DNA of 64,000 nucleotides from CF-46 sp963760735. Its GTDB lineage: Bacteria; Chloroflexota; Limnocylindria; Limnocylindrales; CSP1-4. The stretch spans positions 248,001 through 312,000 of the forward strand of contig CAVXEB010000002.1 in the NCBI GenBank assembly GCA_963760735.1. Direction: 5' to 3'. A program made the position numbers and the translations under genes. A model generated the notes under the pieces. The model saw only the letters and a list, made by a program, of their open reading frames with translations, ran no database searches and had not been told where the DNA came from. Of this stretch, positions 34,035-42,613 are shown one piece after another. Positions within the stretch are counted from its first letter, which is position 1; every line of letters starts with the position of its first letter.

Positions 34035-35581
34035 CAGCGGTCTTCGAGCCGAACGTAGGCGTGGAGGCCGTGGATCCCGCCCTCGCGCCCGAACCCGGAC
34101 TCCTTGTAGCCACCGAACGGCGACGTCGGGTCGAACCGGTTGAACGTGTTGGCCCAGACGACGCCGGCCTTCATCCGCTTGACCATGTGGAGGATTCGGC
34201 TGCCCTTGTCCGTCCAGATCCCGGCCGAGAGGCCGTACGGCGTGTTGTTCGCCTTCTCGACCGCCTCGTCGGGCGTCCGGAACGTCAGCACCGACAGGAC
34301 CGGCCCGAAGATCTCCTCGCGGGCGATCCGGTGGCTCTGGGCCACGTTCGTGAACAGCGTGGGGCGGAAGAACCAGCCGCGCTCGGGAAGGTCGCACGCC
34401 GGCTGGTACATCACCGCGCCTTCGGCCCGGCCGGCCGCCACGAGCTCGGTGATCTTCTCGAGCTGGCTCTTCGAGTTGATCGCCCCGACGTCCGTGTTCT
34501 TGTCGAGCGGGTCGCCCACCCGGAGCGTCGACAGGCGGTCCTTGAGCTTCTCGATCAGCGGTTCGACGATCGACTCCTGGGCGAGCAGCCGCGACCCGGC
34601 GCAGCAGACCTCGCCCTGGTTGAAGTAGATGCCGTTCACGATCCCCTCGACGGCCTGGTCGAGCGGCGCGTCGTCGAACACGATGTTGGCGGCCTTGCCG
34701 CCGAGCTCGAGGGTCAGCGCCTTGTCCGTCCCCGCGACGCCCTTGAAGATCTTCCGCCCGATCTCGGTCGAGCCCGTGAATGCGACCTTGTCGACTCCGG
34801 GGTGGCTGATCAGCGCCATCCCGACCTCGCCGGGACCCGGGACGATGTTCACGACGCCCGGCGGCAGGTCGGCCTGGCGGCAGACGTCGGCGAACAGGAG
34901 CGCGCTCAGCGGCGTCGTCGAGGCCGGCTTCAGGACGACCGTGTTGCCCGCGGCCAGGGCCGGCGCGATCTTCCACGCCAGCATCAGCAGCGGGAAGTTC
35001 CACGGGATCACCTGGGCGGCGACGCCGAGCGGCTTCGCCACCCGGCCCGGAAACGCGTAGTCGAGCTTGTCCGCCCAGCCCGCGTAGTACCAGAAGTGGC
35101 TCGCCGCGAGCGGGACGTCGACGTCGCGCGACTCCTTGATCGGCTTGCCCGAGTCCATCGACTCGAGGACCGCGAACTCGCGCGACCGCTCCTGGAGGAT
35201 ACGCGCGATCCGGAACAGGTACTTCGCCCGTTCCTTGCCGGTCAGCGTGCCCCACGACCGGCGGAACGCGGTACGAGCGCTCCGGACGGCCTTGTCCATG
35301 TCGGCCGGCGTGGCCTTCGCGACCTGGGCGAGCGGCTCCTCGGTCGCCGGGTTGACCGTCACGAACGTCTCGCCACCGGTGGCCTGGACCTCGCGGCCGT
35401 TGATGAAGAGGCCGTAGCGATCCTTGACGGTGACGACGTCACGCGACTCCGGGGCCGGCGCGTACTCCCAGGGGATCGCGGCGCCATCCCCGAGCCCCCA
35501 GCTCGAGGGCGTGTCGGATCGGGCCTTCTGCAGGCCGCGGTCGGCCGTCTCCTCCGTTGTCTTCGTCACCATGGCGGCCAT
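34034..35581 (-). CDS. Aldehyde dehydrogenase (NAD(P)-dependent), full length
   Basis: The 515-residue enzyme has all ALDH landmarks: IPWNFPLLMLAWKIAPALAAGN, FTGSTEIGRKIF for NAD binding, LELGGKAANIVFDD with the catalytic glutamate, FNQGEVCCAGSRL with the catalytic cysteine, and EEIFGPVLSVLTF. ATG at 35581 or at 35572 could be the start; upstream in-frame codons fall within the intergenic region. It is followed by a cupin and a non-catalytic ALDH-like protein, and preceded on the same strand by a PfkB kinase after 91 bases. Substrate aldehyde unknown. Confidence 0.93.
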   Translation of the reverse strand: MAAMVTKTTEETADRGLQKARSDTPSSWGLGDGAAIPWEYAPAPESRDVVTVKDRYGLFINGREVQATGGETFVTVNPATEEPLAQVAKATPADMDKAVRSARTAFRRSWGTLTGKERAKYLFRIARILQERSREFAVLESMDSGKPIKESRDVDVPLAASHFWYYAGWADKLDYAFPGRVAKPLGVAAQVIPWNFPLLMLAWKIAPALAAGNTVVLKPASTTPLSALLFADVCRQADLPPGVVNIVPGPGEVGMALISHPGVDKVAFTGSTEIGRKIFKGVAGTDKALTLELGGKAANIVFDDAPLDQAVEGIVNGIYFNQGEVCCAGSRLLAQESIVEPLIEKLKDRLSTLRVGDPLDKNTDVGAINSKSQLEKITELVAAGRAEGAVMYQPACDLPERGWFFRPTLFTNVAQSHRIAREEIFGPVLSVLTFRTPDEAVEKANNTPYGLSAGIWTDKGSRILHMVKRMKAGVVWANTFNRFDPTSPFGGYKESGFGREGGIHGLHAYVRLEDR

Positions 35582-35613
35582 TATCGCATCGCGATTGTCG
35601 GGGACCCTACGCC

Positions 35614-35644
35614 GTGGACCGCAACCTTGTGGTGGACGGTCCAC
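35614..35644. promoter_or_regulatory. Palindromic operator candidate before the aldehyde dehydrogenase operon
   Basis: GTGGAC-G-GTCCAC at 35632-35644 is a perfect 13-base palindrome, and a further GTGGACCG half at 35614-35621 faces CGGTCCAC of the palindrome. It lies 50 bases before the ALDH start, in the 91-base gap after the kinase, consistent with a repressor site. The cognate protein is not visible. Confidence 0.5.
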
Positions 35645-35672
35645 CCAAACGAGATGTACGGGGAGCTGAAGC

Positions 35673-36605
35673 TCAAGGAGCCGTGAGGTCGGCGAGGGAC
35701 GGCGGGTCCGCACCGGCCCGGCCCACCGTCGACGCACCGACCCGAGCGCCGAACTGGACGGCCTCGACGACAGCATCGAGGTCGGTCAGGTCCGCGCGGC
35801 GTCGGCCGGCACGCGTCCAGGCGGCCAGGAATCCGGCGCCGAACGCATCGCCCGCGCCGACCGTGTCCACCACTGTCACGTCCGGGACCGGTACGACGGC
35901 GGTCCCGGCGCGCCCGACAACCCGGATCGCCCCAGCGCCGTCCGTGACGAGGACGACGGCCGGACCGGCGCCGACCAGACGCTCCGCGGCGGTGACCGCG
36001 TTCAGCGAAGGCTCCAGCCAGCGGAGGTCCTCGACGCTCGCCTTGATCACGTCGGATCGCCGGATCACCCCGTCGAGTCGGAGGCGGTAGGCACCGGGCT
36101 CGTCGATCGCCGCCGGGCGGACGTTCGGGTCGAGCATCACGAGCACGTCGTCGCCCGCCGACGCGACGAGGCCGGCGATCGTCGTGGCGGCCGGCTCCAG
36201 CACGAGCCCGAGCGTGCCGACATGGAGCGCGACGGTGTCGGCCGGGAGGCCCGTCGGGAGGTCGTCGGGTCGCAGACCCGCGGCCGCGGAACCGGGCGGC
36301 TCGAAGCGGTACGTCGCGGCGCCGTCGGCGTCGACCGTTGCCACCGCGACGAGCGTGGGTTCGTCGGTCGAGGGAGCCAGCGACAGGTCGACGCCATCGG
36401 CCTCGAGACGGGCGCGCAGCCGACGCCCGAACGGGTCCGTCGACAGCCGGCCGGCGAACGCGACCCGCGCGCCGAGACGGGCCAGGGCACGCGCGGTCGT
36501 GTACGGGCCACCCCCTGGCACCTCAACGACCGAGCCATCGGTTCGGACGATCCGGTCGACGAGGCTCTCGCCGGCGACGACGATCAGGGGCCGAGGATGC
36601 GTCAT
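35673..36605 (-). CDS. PfkB-family carbohydrate kinase
   Basis: This 310-residue ribokinase-fold protein has the N-terminal GGGPYTTARALARLGARVAFAGRLSTDPFG signature and the C-terminal ATP/anion-hole motif DTVGAGDAFGAGFLAAW, with the catalytic Asp in GAGD. It phosphorylates a sugar or nucleoside; fructokinase and ribokinase are equally possible. ATG at 36605 has TACGCT six bases upstream and no ribosome binding site, implying leaderless expression. It is divergent from the methyltransferase. Confidence 0.9.
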   Translation of the reverse strand: MTHPRPLIVVAGESLVDRIVRTDGSVVEVPGGGPYTTARALARLGARVAFAGRLSTDPFGRRLRARLEADGVDLSLAPSTDEPTLVAVATVDADGAATYRFEPPGSAAAGLRPDDLPTGLPADTVALHVGTLGLVLEPAATTIAGLVASAGDDVLVMLDPNVRPAAIDEPGAYRLRLDGVIRRSDVIKASVEDLRWLEPSLNAVTAAERLVGAGPAVVLVTDGAGAIRVVGRAGTAVVPVPDVTVVDTVGAGDAFGAGFLAAWTRAGRRRADLTDLDAVVEAVQFGARVGASTVGRAGADPPSLADLTAP

Positions 36606-36611
36606 CCCGGC

Positions 36612-36617
36612 AGCGTA
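36612..36617 (-). promoter_or_regulatory. Leaderless-type -10 box for the PfkB kinase
   Basis: TACGCT on the minus strand lies six bases before the ATG at 36605, in a 53-base divergent region. Confidence 0.45.
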
Positions 36618-36646
36618 GCCACTCCGAGCGGCGAGGCCCGACCCGA

Positions 36647-36652
36647 TAGGCT
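36647..36652 (+). promoter_or_regulatory. Leaderless-type -10 box for the methyltransferase
   Basis: TAGGCT lies six bases before the GTG at 36659, back to back with the kinase box; no Shine-Dalgarno sequence can fit. Confidence 0.45.
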
Positions 36653-36658
36653 GCGGGC

Positions 36659-37363
36659 GTGGATCGCCTCACGGGAGTCCCGGAGCTGCTGGACGGACCG
36701 CTCGACGACGAACGGGCGCTCGTCGGGAACCTGGTCGACCTCGCCCGGCTGAACCGCCTGACCGGTGGGACCGGCCTGTCGGAGCGGGCGATCGCCTCGC
36801 TGTCGGACGGCGATGGCCCGGCCGTCTCGACCCTCCTCGACGTCGGCACCGGCGCCGCGGACATCCCGATGAGCCTCATCGCGGCCGCGCGCCGTGACGG
36901 CCGGACCCTTGCCGTGACCGCGACCGACAGCCGATCCGAGGTGATCGCGGCGGCCCGGCTCGCCCGACCGGCGATCGACCGCGTCGAGGAGCTGGAGCTG
37001 TCGATCGCGGACGGCCGGGGCCTGGCGTGGCCGGACGCGGCGTTCGACGTGGCCCACGCCTCGATGGTCGTCCACCACCTGGACCCTGACGACGCGGTCG
37101 CGTTCCTGCGCGAGCTGCGACGGGTCGCCGGCACCGGCATCGTCGTGAACGACCTCATCCGTGGCCGGTGGAACTGGCTCGGCGCGTGGCTGCTGATCCA
37201 CGCGACCGCGACGAGCCGCTTCACGCGGCACGACGGCCCGTTGTCGGTCCGGCGGGCCTACAGCCGCCCGGAGCTGCTCGACCTGATCGCGGCGGCCGGC
37301 CTCACCCCCGTCGCGACGATCGTCGGGTTCGCCGGACACCGCGTGGCGATCGCCGCCCGCTGA
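36659..37363 (+). CDS. SAM-dependent methyltransferase (class I)
   Basis: The 234-residue protein has the SAM-binding motif TLLDVGTGAADIPMSL (about residues 58-73), an acidic-strand region VTATDSRSEVI, and motif FDVAHASMVVHHLDPDDAVAFLRELRRV, with a C-terminal cap. GTG at 36659 is the only start compatible with the -10 box. It lies 17 bases before an FAD-dependent reductase, and such methyltransferase-reductase pairs often sit in polyketide or isoprenoid quinone-like biosynthetic clusters. The acceptor is unknown. Confidence 0.88.
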   Translation: MDRLTGVPELLDGPLDDERALVGNLVDLARLNRLTGGTGLSERAIASLSDGDGPAVSTLLDVGTGAADIPMSLIAAARRDGRTLAVTATDSRSEVIAAARLARPAIDRVEELELSIADGRGLAWPDAAFDVAHASMVVHHLDPDDAVAFLRELRRVAGTGIVVNDLIRGRWNWLGAWLLIHATATSRFTRHDGPLSVRRAYSRPELLDLIAAAGLTPVATIVGFAGHRVAIAAR

Positions 37364-37368
37364 CCGGC

Positions 37369-37374
37369 TACCCT
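37369..37374 (+). promoter_or_regulatory. Leaderless-type -10 box inside the operon, before the FAD reductase
   Basis: TACCCT lies six bases before ATG 37381, in the 17-base gap after the methyltransferase stop. An internal leaderless promoter is possible. Confidence 0.35.
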
Positions 37375-37380
37375 GCCGCG

Positions 37381-38571
37381 ATGGAGGCACACGACGTGCT
37401 CGTCGTCGGCGGGGGCCCGGCCGGCGCGGCCGCGGCGATCGGCCTGGCCCGGCGCGGCCACGACGTCGTCGTCGTGGAGCGGGCACCGGCCTGGCACTGG
37501 CGGGCCTGCGGCGTGTTCACCTCGCCGGCGACGGTGGTCGGCCTGCGTCGCCTGGGCGTGGCCGACGCGGACGTCGATCGGGTCATCCGGCGGATCCCCG
37601 CGATGCGGGTCGAGACGCCACGCGGGACGCGGTTCCGCATGACCTACGGCGATGACGGATCGCTCGTCGGGGCGCCGGTCGGGCTCGACCGATCCGCGCT
37701 CGACCCTCATCTGCTCGCGCTTGCGAGATCGGCCGGCGCCGAGGTCCGCGAGGGGGTCGCCGTCCGGTCCGTCCGGGACGGCCGAGCCACGCTGGCCGAC
37801 GGCACGGAGATCGCTGCGAGGGTCATTGTCGGCGCGGACGGCTTGCGGTCGGTCGTGGCGCGGGATGCGGGCGTGGCGCGCCGGCCCCCGCTCGGCGATC
37901 GGCCGGCGCTGACGTTCCACGTCGAGGATCCGGCGCCGACGGCGAGTCGCGACGCCAGGATGATCGTGTTCGCGGGCGGCTATGTCGGGCTCGCACCGGT
38001 CCCTGGCGGCCGGGTCAACGTCGGGATCGTCCTCGCCGACCGCTCCTGGCGGCAACGCCTGCGATCCGAGGGCGCGGCGGCGGTCGCCGGCGCCGTCATG
38101 GCCGCCATCCCGCGAGCCGACGACGATCCGGTGCCGTGGGCCGAGCCACGGATCTGCGATGGGCTGGAGGGCGCATCCCCGGTCGGAGCCCGGGCGGCGT
38201 CGCGGGCAGGCGCCGACTGGCTGCTCGTCGGCGACGCGAGCGGGTTCATCGACCCGTTCACCGGCGAGGGCCTCCATCGCTCGCTCGTCTCCGCGGAGCT
38301 GGCGGTCCAGGCAATCGATCGCCACCTCGCGGGCGTGGACACGGCGCTCGCCGACTACGACCGCTCGCTGACCCGGCTGACCCGGTCGAAGGACGTCGTG
38401 AGCCTCCTCGTCCAGGCCTTCCTCGAGGTGCCGGCCCTGTTCGACTTCGCCGCTCGACGGCTCGCGGCGCGCGAACCCATCCGTGAGACGATGGGCCTCG
38501 TGATCGGCGACCTCGCTCCAGCAAGCGCCGCATTGGATCCTCGGTATCTCGTCGGGCTGCTGCGCCCGTGA
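37381..38571 (+). CDS. FAD-dependent oxidoreductase, geranylgeranyl-reductase-like
   Basis: This 396-residue flavoprotein has the FAD dinucleotide motif VLVVGGGPAGAAAAIGLARRGHDVVVVERA at the N terminus, IVGADGLRSVVARDAG in the middle and LLVGDASGFIDPFTGEGLHRSL, the GD motif, towards the C terminus. The pattern resembles the geranylgeranyl reductase and PHBH-like families, which reduce isoprenoid chains or hydroxylate aromatics. It overlaps the Nudix gene by four bases (GTGA). Its place between a methyltransferase and a ketosynthase suggests tailoring of a lipid or polyketide. Confidence 0.88.
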   Translation: MEAHDVLVVGGGPAGAAAAIGLARRGHDVVVVERAPAWHWRACGVFTSPATVVGLRRLGVADADVDRVIRRIPAMRVETPRGTRFRMTYGDDGSLVGAPVGLDRSALDPHLLALARSAGAEVREGVAVRSVRDGRATLADGTEIAARVIVGADGLRSVVARDAGVARRPPLGDRPALTFHVEDPAPTASRDARMIVFAGGYVGLAPVPGGRVNVGIVLADRSWRQRLRSEGAAAVAGAVMAAIPRADDDPVPWAEPRICDGLEGASPVGARAASRAGADWLLVGDASGFIDPFTGEGLHRSLVSAELAVQAIDRHLAGVDTALADYDRSLTRLTRSKDVVSLLVQAFLEVPALFDFAARRLAAREPIRETMGLVIGDLAPASAALDPRYLVGLLRP

Positions 38572-39056
38572 CCGAGACGGGCTCCGTCCTGCCCGAGGAG
38601 ATCGGGCCGCCCGGCCGGACCCGCCTCGGTGGCTACGCCCTCTGCACCGACGACCACGACCGGCTCCTCCTCGCCCGGCTGTCGGCGGTCGAGGTCGATG
38701 TCGGGGCGTGGACGCTGCCGGGCGGCGGGCTCGCCTTCGGCGAGCACCCCGACCACGCCGTCATCCGTGAGCTCGAGGAGGAGACGGGCCTGATCGGCGA
38801 GATCGAGACCGTCGCCGGCGTCTTCTCCCATGTCTACCGCCGCTCGCGGGCGGCCGGCGGCTCGGACCTCCACTTCCTCGGGATCCTGTACCACGTGCGG
38901 ATCGTCGGCGGCCGGCTCCGCGACGAGATCGGAGGGACGACCGATACCGCGCAATGGATGAGCCGGGCCGACATCGCGGGGGTCCGGCTCGTCGAGATCG
39001 CCCAGTTCGGCGTCGAGCTCGCGTTCTCGCGGACCGCCGAGCGGACGGCCCCGTGA
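38568..39056 (+). CDS. Nudix hydrolase
   Basis: The 162-residue protein has a complete Nudix box starting GGLAFGEHPDHAVIRELEEE and ending TGL, matching GX5EX7REUXEEXGU. Flanking strands LLLARLSAVEVDVGAWTLPGGG match NTP-pyrophosphatase-like members. It starts with GTG overlapping the FAD reductase stop and ends overlapping the SRPBCC gene. It probably hydrolyses a nucleoside diphosphate derivative; the substrate cannot be assigned. Confidence 0.9.
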   Translation: MTETGSVLPEEIGPPGRTRLGGYALCTDDHDRLLLARLSAVEVDVGAWTLPGGGLAFGEHPDHAVIRELEEETGLIGEIETVAGVFSHVYRRSRAAGGSDLHFLGILYHVRIVGGRLRDEIGGTTDTAQWMSRADIAGVRLVEIAQFGVELAFSRTAERTAP

Positions 39057-39550
39057 GGAGCACGATCGGGATCGACGTGGCCGCGCCCGCGGACCTGGTC
39101 TTCCGGATCGCCCGCGAGGTCGAGCGATGGCCGCGCCTGCTCCCCCACTACGTGGCCGCCACCCGCCTCGCCGGGCCGGATGCGGACGGCCGCCTCCCGG
39201 TACGGTTCATCGCCCGGCGGCCGCTGGTCCCCGTCCTCGGACTGGGCCTGCCCGTGGCGTGGCAGTCGTTGACCTGGTCCGAGCCTGACACCCGCAGGCT
39301 CCGGTTCCAGCACCGCGGCGGCGCGACGAACGGGATGGACGTCACGTGGCGGATCGAGGACCGGCCGGACGGCTGCGCGCGGGTCGAGATCGACCACGAC
39401 TTCCGGCCGCGCGTCCCGGGCTGGGCGGAGGCGATCGATCGCTTCTTCACCCGCCCGATCGCGGGCCGGACGCTCGCCACGTTCCAGGCGCTCGCAGAGG
39501 CGATGGTGGAGACGTCCGAGCTCCGACCGCCGACGAACCAACCGTCGTGA
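39053..39550 (+). CDS. SRPBCC family protein (polyketide cyclase/coenzyme Q-binding-like)
   Basis: From a GTG that overlaps the Nudix stop, this 165-residue protein shows the START/SRPBCC fold: STIGIDVAAPADLVFRIAREVERWPRLLPHYVAATRL, central strands, and a C-terminal helix ETFQALAEAMVE-type (here ATFQALAEAMVETSE). Family members bind hydrophobic ligands or cyclise polyketides. GTGA overlap with the ketosynthase gene makes cooperation on a shared acyl intermediate plausible. Confidence 0.85.
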   Translation: MRSTIGIDVAAPADLVFRIAREVERWPRLLPHYVAATRLAGPDADGRLPVRFIARRPLVPVLGLGLPVAWQSLTWSEPDTRRLRFQHRGGATNGMDVTWRIEDRPDGCARVEIDHDFRPRVPGWAEAIDRFFTRPIAGRTLATFQALAEAMVETSELRPPTNQPS

Positions 39551-40812
39551 ACGATCGACGGCGGGTCTGGATCACCGGCATCGGGCCGATCACGGCGATC
39601 GGGACGGGCGTCGAGGCCTTCCGCGCCGGGCTCCGCGCCGGCTGCTCGCCGATCAAGCGGATCGACCGGTTCGACCCGTCGCCGTTCCGGAGCCAGGTCG
39701 CGGCCCAGGTCGACGACTTCGATCCGCTGGCCTGGATGCCGGCGAAGACGGCGCGCCAGCTCGACCGGTTCAGCCAGTTCGGGCTCGTGGCCGGCCAACT
39801 CGCCCTCGACGACGCCCGGCTGCGGCCGGGCGAGGACGGTGCCGCGGCCCGCGAGCGGACGGGGATCTTCCTCGGCAGCGCGCTCGGTGGGATCGCCTAT
39901 GCCGAAGGCCAGCACGAGCGCTACCTCGAACGGGGGATCAAGGCCGTCGCGCCGAACCTCGCCCTCGCGGTGTTCGGCGGCGCCGCCCCGGCCAACCTCG
40001 GAATCGCCCTCGACGTCCGCGGGCCGATCCTGTCGACCGCAAACTCGTGCGCTTCGGGGGCGGTCGCCCTCGGCGAGGCGCTGAACGCGATCCGCGACGG
40101 TGAGGTCGACGCGGCGATCGCGGGCGGCGCGGAGGTGCCCCTCAGCGCGCTCGCGTTCGGCGCCTTCGACATCATCCGGGCCCTGTCGGACGGCCGCAAC
40201 GACGACCCGGCCCAGGCGTGCCGGCCGTTCGACGTCGGTCGCGATGGGTTCGTGATGGGCGAGGGCGTGACGCTCCTCGTCCTCGAGGCGGAGGAGGTCG
40301 CCCGGGCCCGTGGCGCCGAGCCCTACGCGGAGCTGATGGGCTACGGGGCGACGTCGGATGCGTTCCACATGGTCCAGCCCCGGGCCGATGGACGAGAGGC
40401 GGGGCGAGCGGCGACGATCGCCCTCGAGGACGCCGGGGTCGAGCCGGTCGAGATCGACTGGGTCAGCGCCCATGCCTCCTCGACGCCGCTCGGCGACATC
40501 GCCGAGGCCCGGGCGATCGCCCTCGCCCTCGGCGAGCGCGCGGCGACCGTGCCGGTCAGCGGGACGAAGGCGCTCTACGGCCATCCGCTGGGGGCGTCGG
40601 GGGCGATCGAGGCCGCGATCTGCGCAATGGCGGTCCGCGACGGCTGGGTGCCCGCGTCGGCGAACCTCGCCGAGCCCGCGCCGGACATCGCTGCGCTTCT
40701 CCCGGAGCTCCTGCAGGCCGGCCGCGACGGCGAGTACCGGCGGATCCTCTCGACGTCGTTCGGCTTCGGCGGCCTCAACGCGGCCGTCGTCCTCGGCGCA
40801 ACCGGCGGATAA
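39547..40812 (+). CDS. Beta-ketoacyl synthase (FabF-like KAS II)
   Basis: The 421-residue condensing enzyme has the nucleophile in ILSTANSCASGAVALGEAL and a second-half active site VSAHASSTPLGD, plus GTKALYGHPLGASGAIEA with Lys and the second His. FabF enzymes normally read NAHGTSTP at the first site, so this one deviates (Ser-Ala-His-Ala-Ser-Ser). It elongates an acyl-ACP by decarboxylative condensation. No acyl carrier protein or acyltransferase gene is present in the cluster. It could be a specialised KAS for a secondary lipid rather than housekeeping FabF. Confidence 0.9.
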   Translation: MNDRRRVWITGIGPITAIGTGVEAFRAGLRAGCSPIKRIDRFDPSPFRSQVAAQVDDFDPLAWMPAKTARQLDRFSQFGLVAGQLALDDARLRPGEDGAAARERTGIFLGSALGGIAYAEGQHERYLERGIKAVAPNLALAVFGGAAPANLGIALDVRGPILSTANSCASGAVALGEALNAIRDGEVDAAIAGGAEVPLSALAFGAFDIIRALSDGRNDDPAQACRPFDVGRDGFVMGEGVTLLVLEAEEVARARGAEPYAELMGYGATSDAFHMVQPRADGREAGRAATIALEDAGVEPVEIDWVSAHASSTPLGDIAEARAIALALGERAATVPVSGTKALYGHPLGASGAIEAAICAMAVRDGWVPASANLAEPAPDIAALLPELLQAGRDGEYRRILSTSFGFGGLNAAVVLGATGG

Positions 40813-40860
40813 GCCGGCAGGCGTACAGTCGGGGCGACATCAGCACCCGGAGAACCCGTC

Positions 40861-41583
40861 ATGGCCGTCGCCGCACCGTCCTTCACCGGCTTCCGACCCG
40901 AAGCCATCCAGTTCCTGGCGGACCTCGCCGCCAACAACGACCGGGCCTGGTTCCAGCCCCGCAAGGCGGAGTACGAGCGGCTCCTGAAGACCCCGATGGA
41001 GGAGCTCTGCGTTGCACTCGAGGCGCAGTTCCGGGCGCGCGACCTGCCGCTCCACGCGGACGCGACCAGGTCGCCGTTCCGGATCTACCGTGACACCCGC
41101 TTCTCCAAGGACAAGTCGCCCTACAAGACCCATGTCGCGGCGAGCTTCGGCTGGGCCGGCGACGGCGTCGAGGCGGCCCAGGGCCGGTCCCACGCCGAGA
41201 ACGTCCACGCAAGCGGCGGCTACTTCCATCTGCAGCCCGGCGAGATCTACGTCGGCGGCGGCATCTGGCATCCGGACATGGCCTGGCTCACGGCCTTCCG
41301 CCAGCGGATCGTCGGCGACTACGACGGCTTCCGGGCGATCGTCGAGGCGCCGGCCTTCACCGACGCGTTCGGGACGGTCGGCGACGACGGCGAGTCCCTG
41401 AAGCGAGTGCCGCCGGGCTATCCGGCCGACCACCCGGCCGCCGACGTCCTCCGGTTGAAGAACGTCACGTTCGGGCGACGCCTCTCCGACGACGAGGCGC
41501 TGGGCCCCGACCTGCCGACGGTCATCGCCGACACGTTCGCGATCGGGACACCGCTGATGCGCTACCTCGCGACAATCGGCTAG
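40861..41583 (+). CDS. DUF2461 (TIGR02453) family protein
   Basis: The 240-residue protein carries the DUF2461 pattern: FTGFRPEAIQFLADLAANNDRAWFQPRKAEYE, then FRIYRDTRFSKDKSPYKTHVAASF, GGYFHLQPGEIYVGGGIWHP and a conserved C-terminal LKNVTFGRRLSDDE. The family is widespread and uncharacterised. GGAG lies eight bases before the ATG, and TACAGT about 30 bases upstream may be the -10 box of a leadered transcript. It converges with the GNAT gene. Confidence 0.9.
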   Translation: MAVAAPSFTGFRPEAIQFLADLAANNDRAWFQPRKAEYERLLKTPMEELCVALEAQFRARDLPLHADATRSPFRIYRDTRFSKDKSPYKTHVAASFGWAGDGVEAAQGRSHAENVHASGGYFHLQPGEIYVGGGIWHPDMAWLTAFRQRIVGDYDGFRAIVEAPAFTDAFGTVGDDGESLKRVPPGYPADHPAADVLRLKNVTFGRRLSDDEALGPDLPTVIADTFAIGTPLMRYLATIG

Positions 41584-41589
41584 AAGAGA

Positions 41590-42612
41590 TCAGTCGAGCG
41601 GCTTGCGGTAGTCCGTCGAGCGGCTCTCGACCCGGAACCCGCAACCCTCATACACGCGCAGGGCACCGGACGGGTTCTGGGTATCCACGCCGAGCGCCGC
41701 CTCCGTCATCCCACGGGCCCTGAACAGGGGGAAGCTCGCGGCGATGAGCGCCCGCGCCAGGCCGCGACGACGCCACGGCCGGCGGACACTGATGTGCTCG
41801 GCGTAGCCGCGGAGGCGGCCGCGGCGCTCGTTCTCCTCGGCGTTGATGAAGCCCCGCACCTGGCCGGCGACCTCGTCGCCGTCCCACGCGACCCGCCAGA
41901 GCGTCGTGTCCGACTCGACGGGATTGGTCGCAAAGTCCTGGTAGTCACGCTCCGTCGGCTCCGTGAAGCCCCACTCGTCGCGGAACGCCTCGATGCTGGC
42001 CGCGAAGATCGCCGGAAGGTGCTCCGGCAGGACGTCCCGGATCTCGAGGCCGTCCGGAAGCGGAGCGTCGGCCAGGTCGTCGACGCTCGGTCGGACCATC
42101 GAGAAGAAGTGGCGCGCCGGCACGTACCCGCGCGCTTCCAGGAGCGCGTCGCGCTCCGGTGCCAGGTCGCCACCGAACGTCTCGAACCGCTTGTCGCCTG
42201 CCGGATGCCCGGCGGCGATCAGGCGACCGCGGGTCTCGAGCGCGTCGATCATCGCCTCGAACACCGCGCTGCCGGAGCGGGCCGGATCGATGAACGGCAT
42301 CACCTCGTAGATGCGTGGCCCATCCGCCTCCTGGTGCCAGCCGACCCTGCCGTACCCCGCGATCTCGCCGTCGATCTCGGCGATCGCGACGTCGGTCGCC
42401 GGATCCGAGCCCGGCGGGTCGCGGTAGAACGCCGCGAACTGTTCGTCGGTGGTCGAGAAGTTGGTCCCCTCCGCAGCTCGGATCGCGTTGGCGATCGAGT
42501 TCATCGGGACGAAGTCGTCCGGGGCGATCAGATGCCGAAGGGTCATGCCGGCGGGGAGCGGAGCCGGCGTCGGGAAGGGTCGCCGTTCCGTCGTGGCCGC
42601 GTTCGTCGCCAT
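41590..42612 (-). CDS. GNAT acetyltransferase with two GNAT domains
   Basis: In this 340-residue protein the C-terminal half has a clear acetyl-CoA site (AEHISVRRPWRRRGLARALIAASFPLFRARGMTEAALGVDTQNPSGALRVYEGCGF). The N-terminal half (AIAEIDGEIAGYGRVGWHQEADGPRIYEVMPFIDPARSGSAVFEAM) is a degenerate GNAT fold, as in mycothiol synthase-like proteins. ATG lies one base after the deoC stop (TGAGATG), so the two are co-transcribed. The acceptor is unknown. Mycothiol synthase is an alternative, but the typical signature is not obvious. Confidence 0.85.
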   Translation of the reverse strand: MATNAATTERRPFPTPAPLPAGMTLRHLIAPDDFVPMNSIANAIRAAEGTNFSTTDEQFAAFYRDPPGSDPATDVAIAEIDGEIAGYGRVGWHQEADGPRIYEVMPFIDPARSGSAVFEAMIDALETRGRLIAAGHPAGDKRFETFGGDLAPERDALLEARGYVPARHFFSMVRPSVDDLADAPLPDGLEIRDVLPEHLPAIFAASIEAFRDEWGFTEPTERDYQDFATNPVESDTTLWRVAWDGDEVAGQVRGFINAEENERRGRLRGYAEHISVRRPWRRRGLARALIAASFPLFRARGMTEAALGVDTQNPSGALRVYEGCGFRVESRSTDYRKPLD

Positions 42613-42613
42613 C

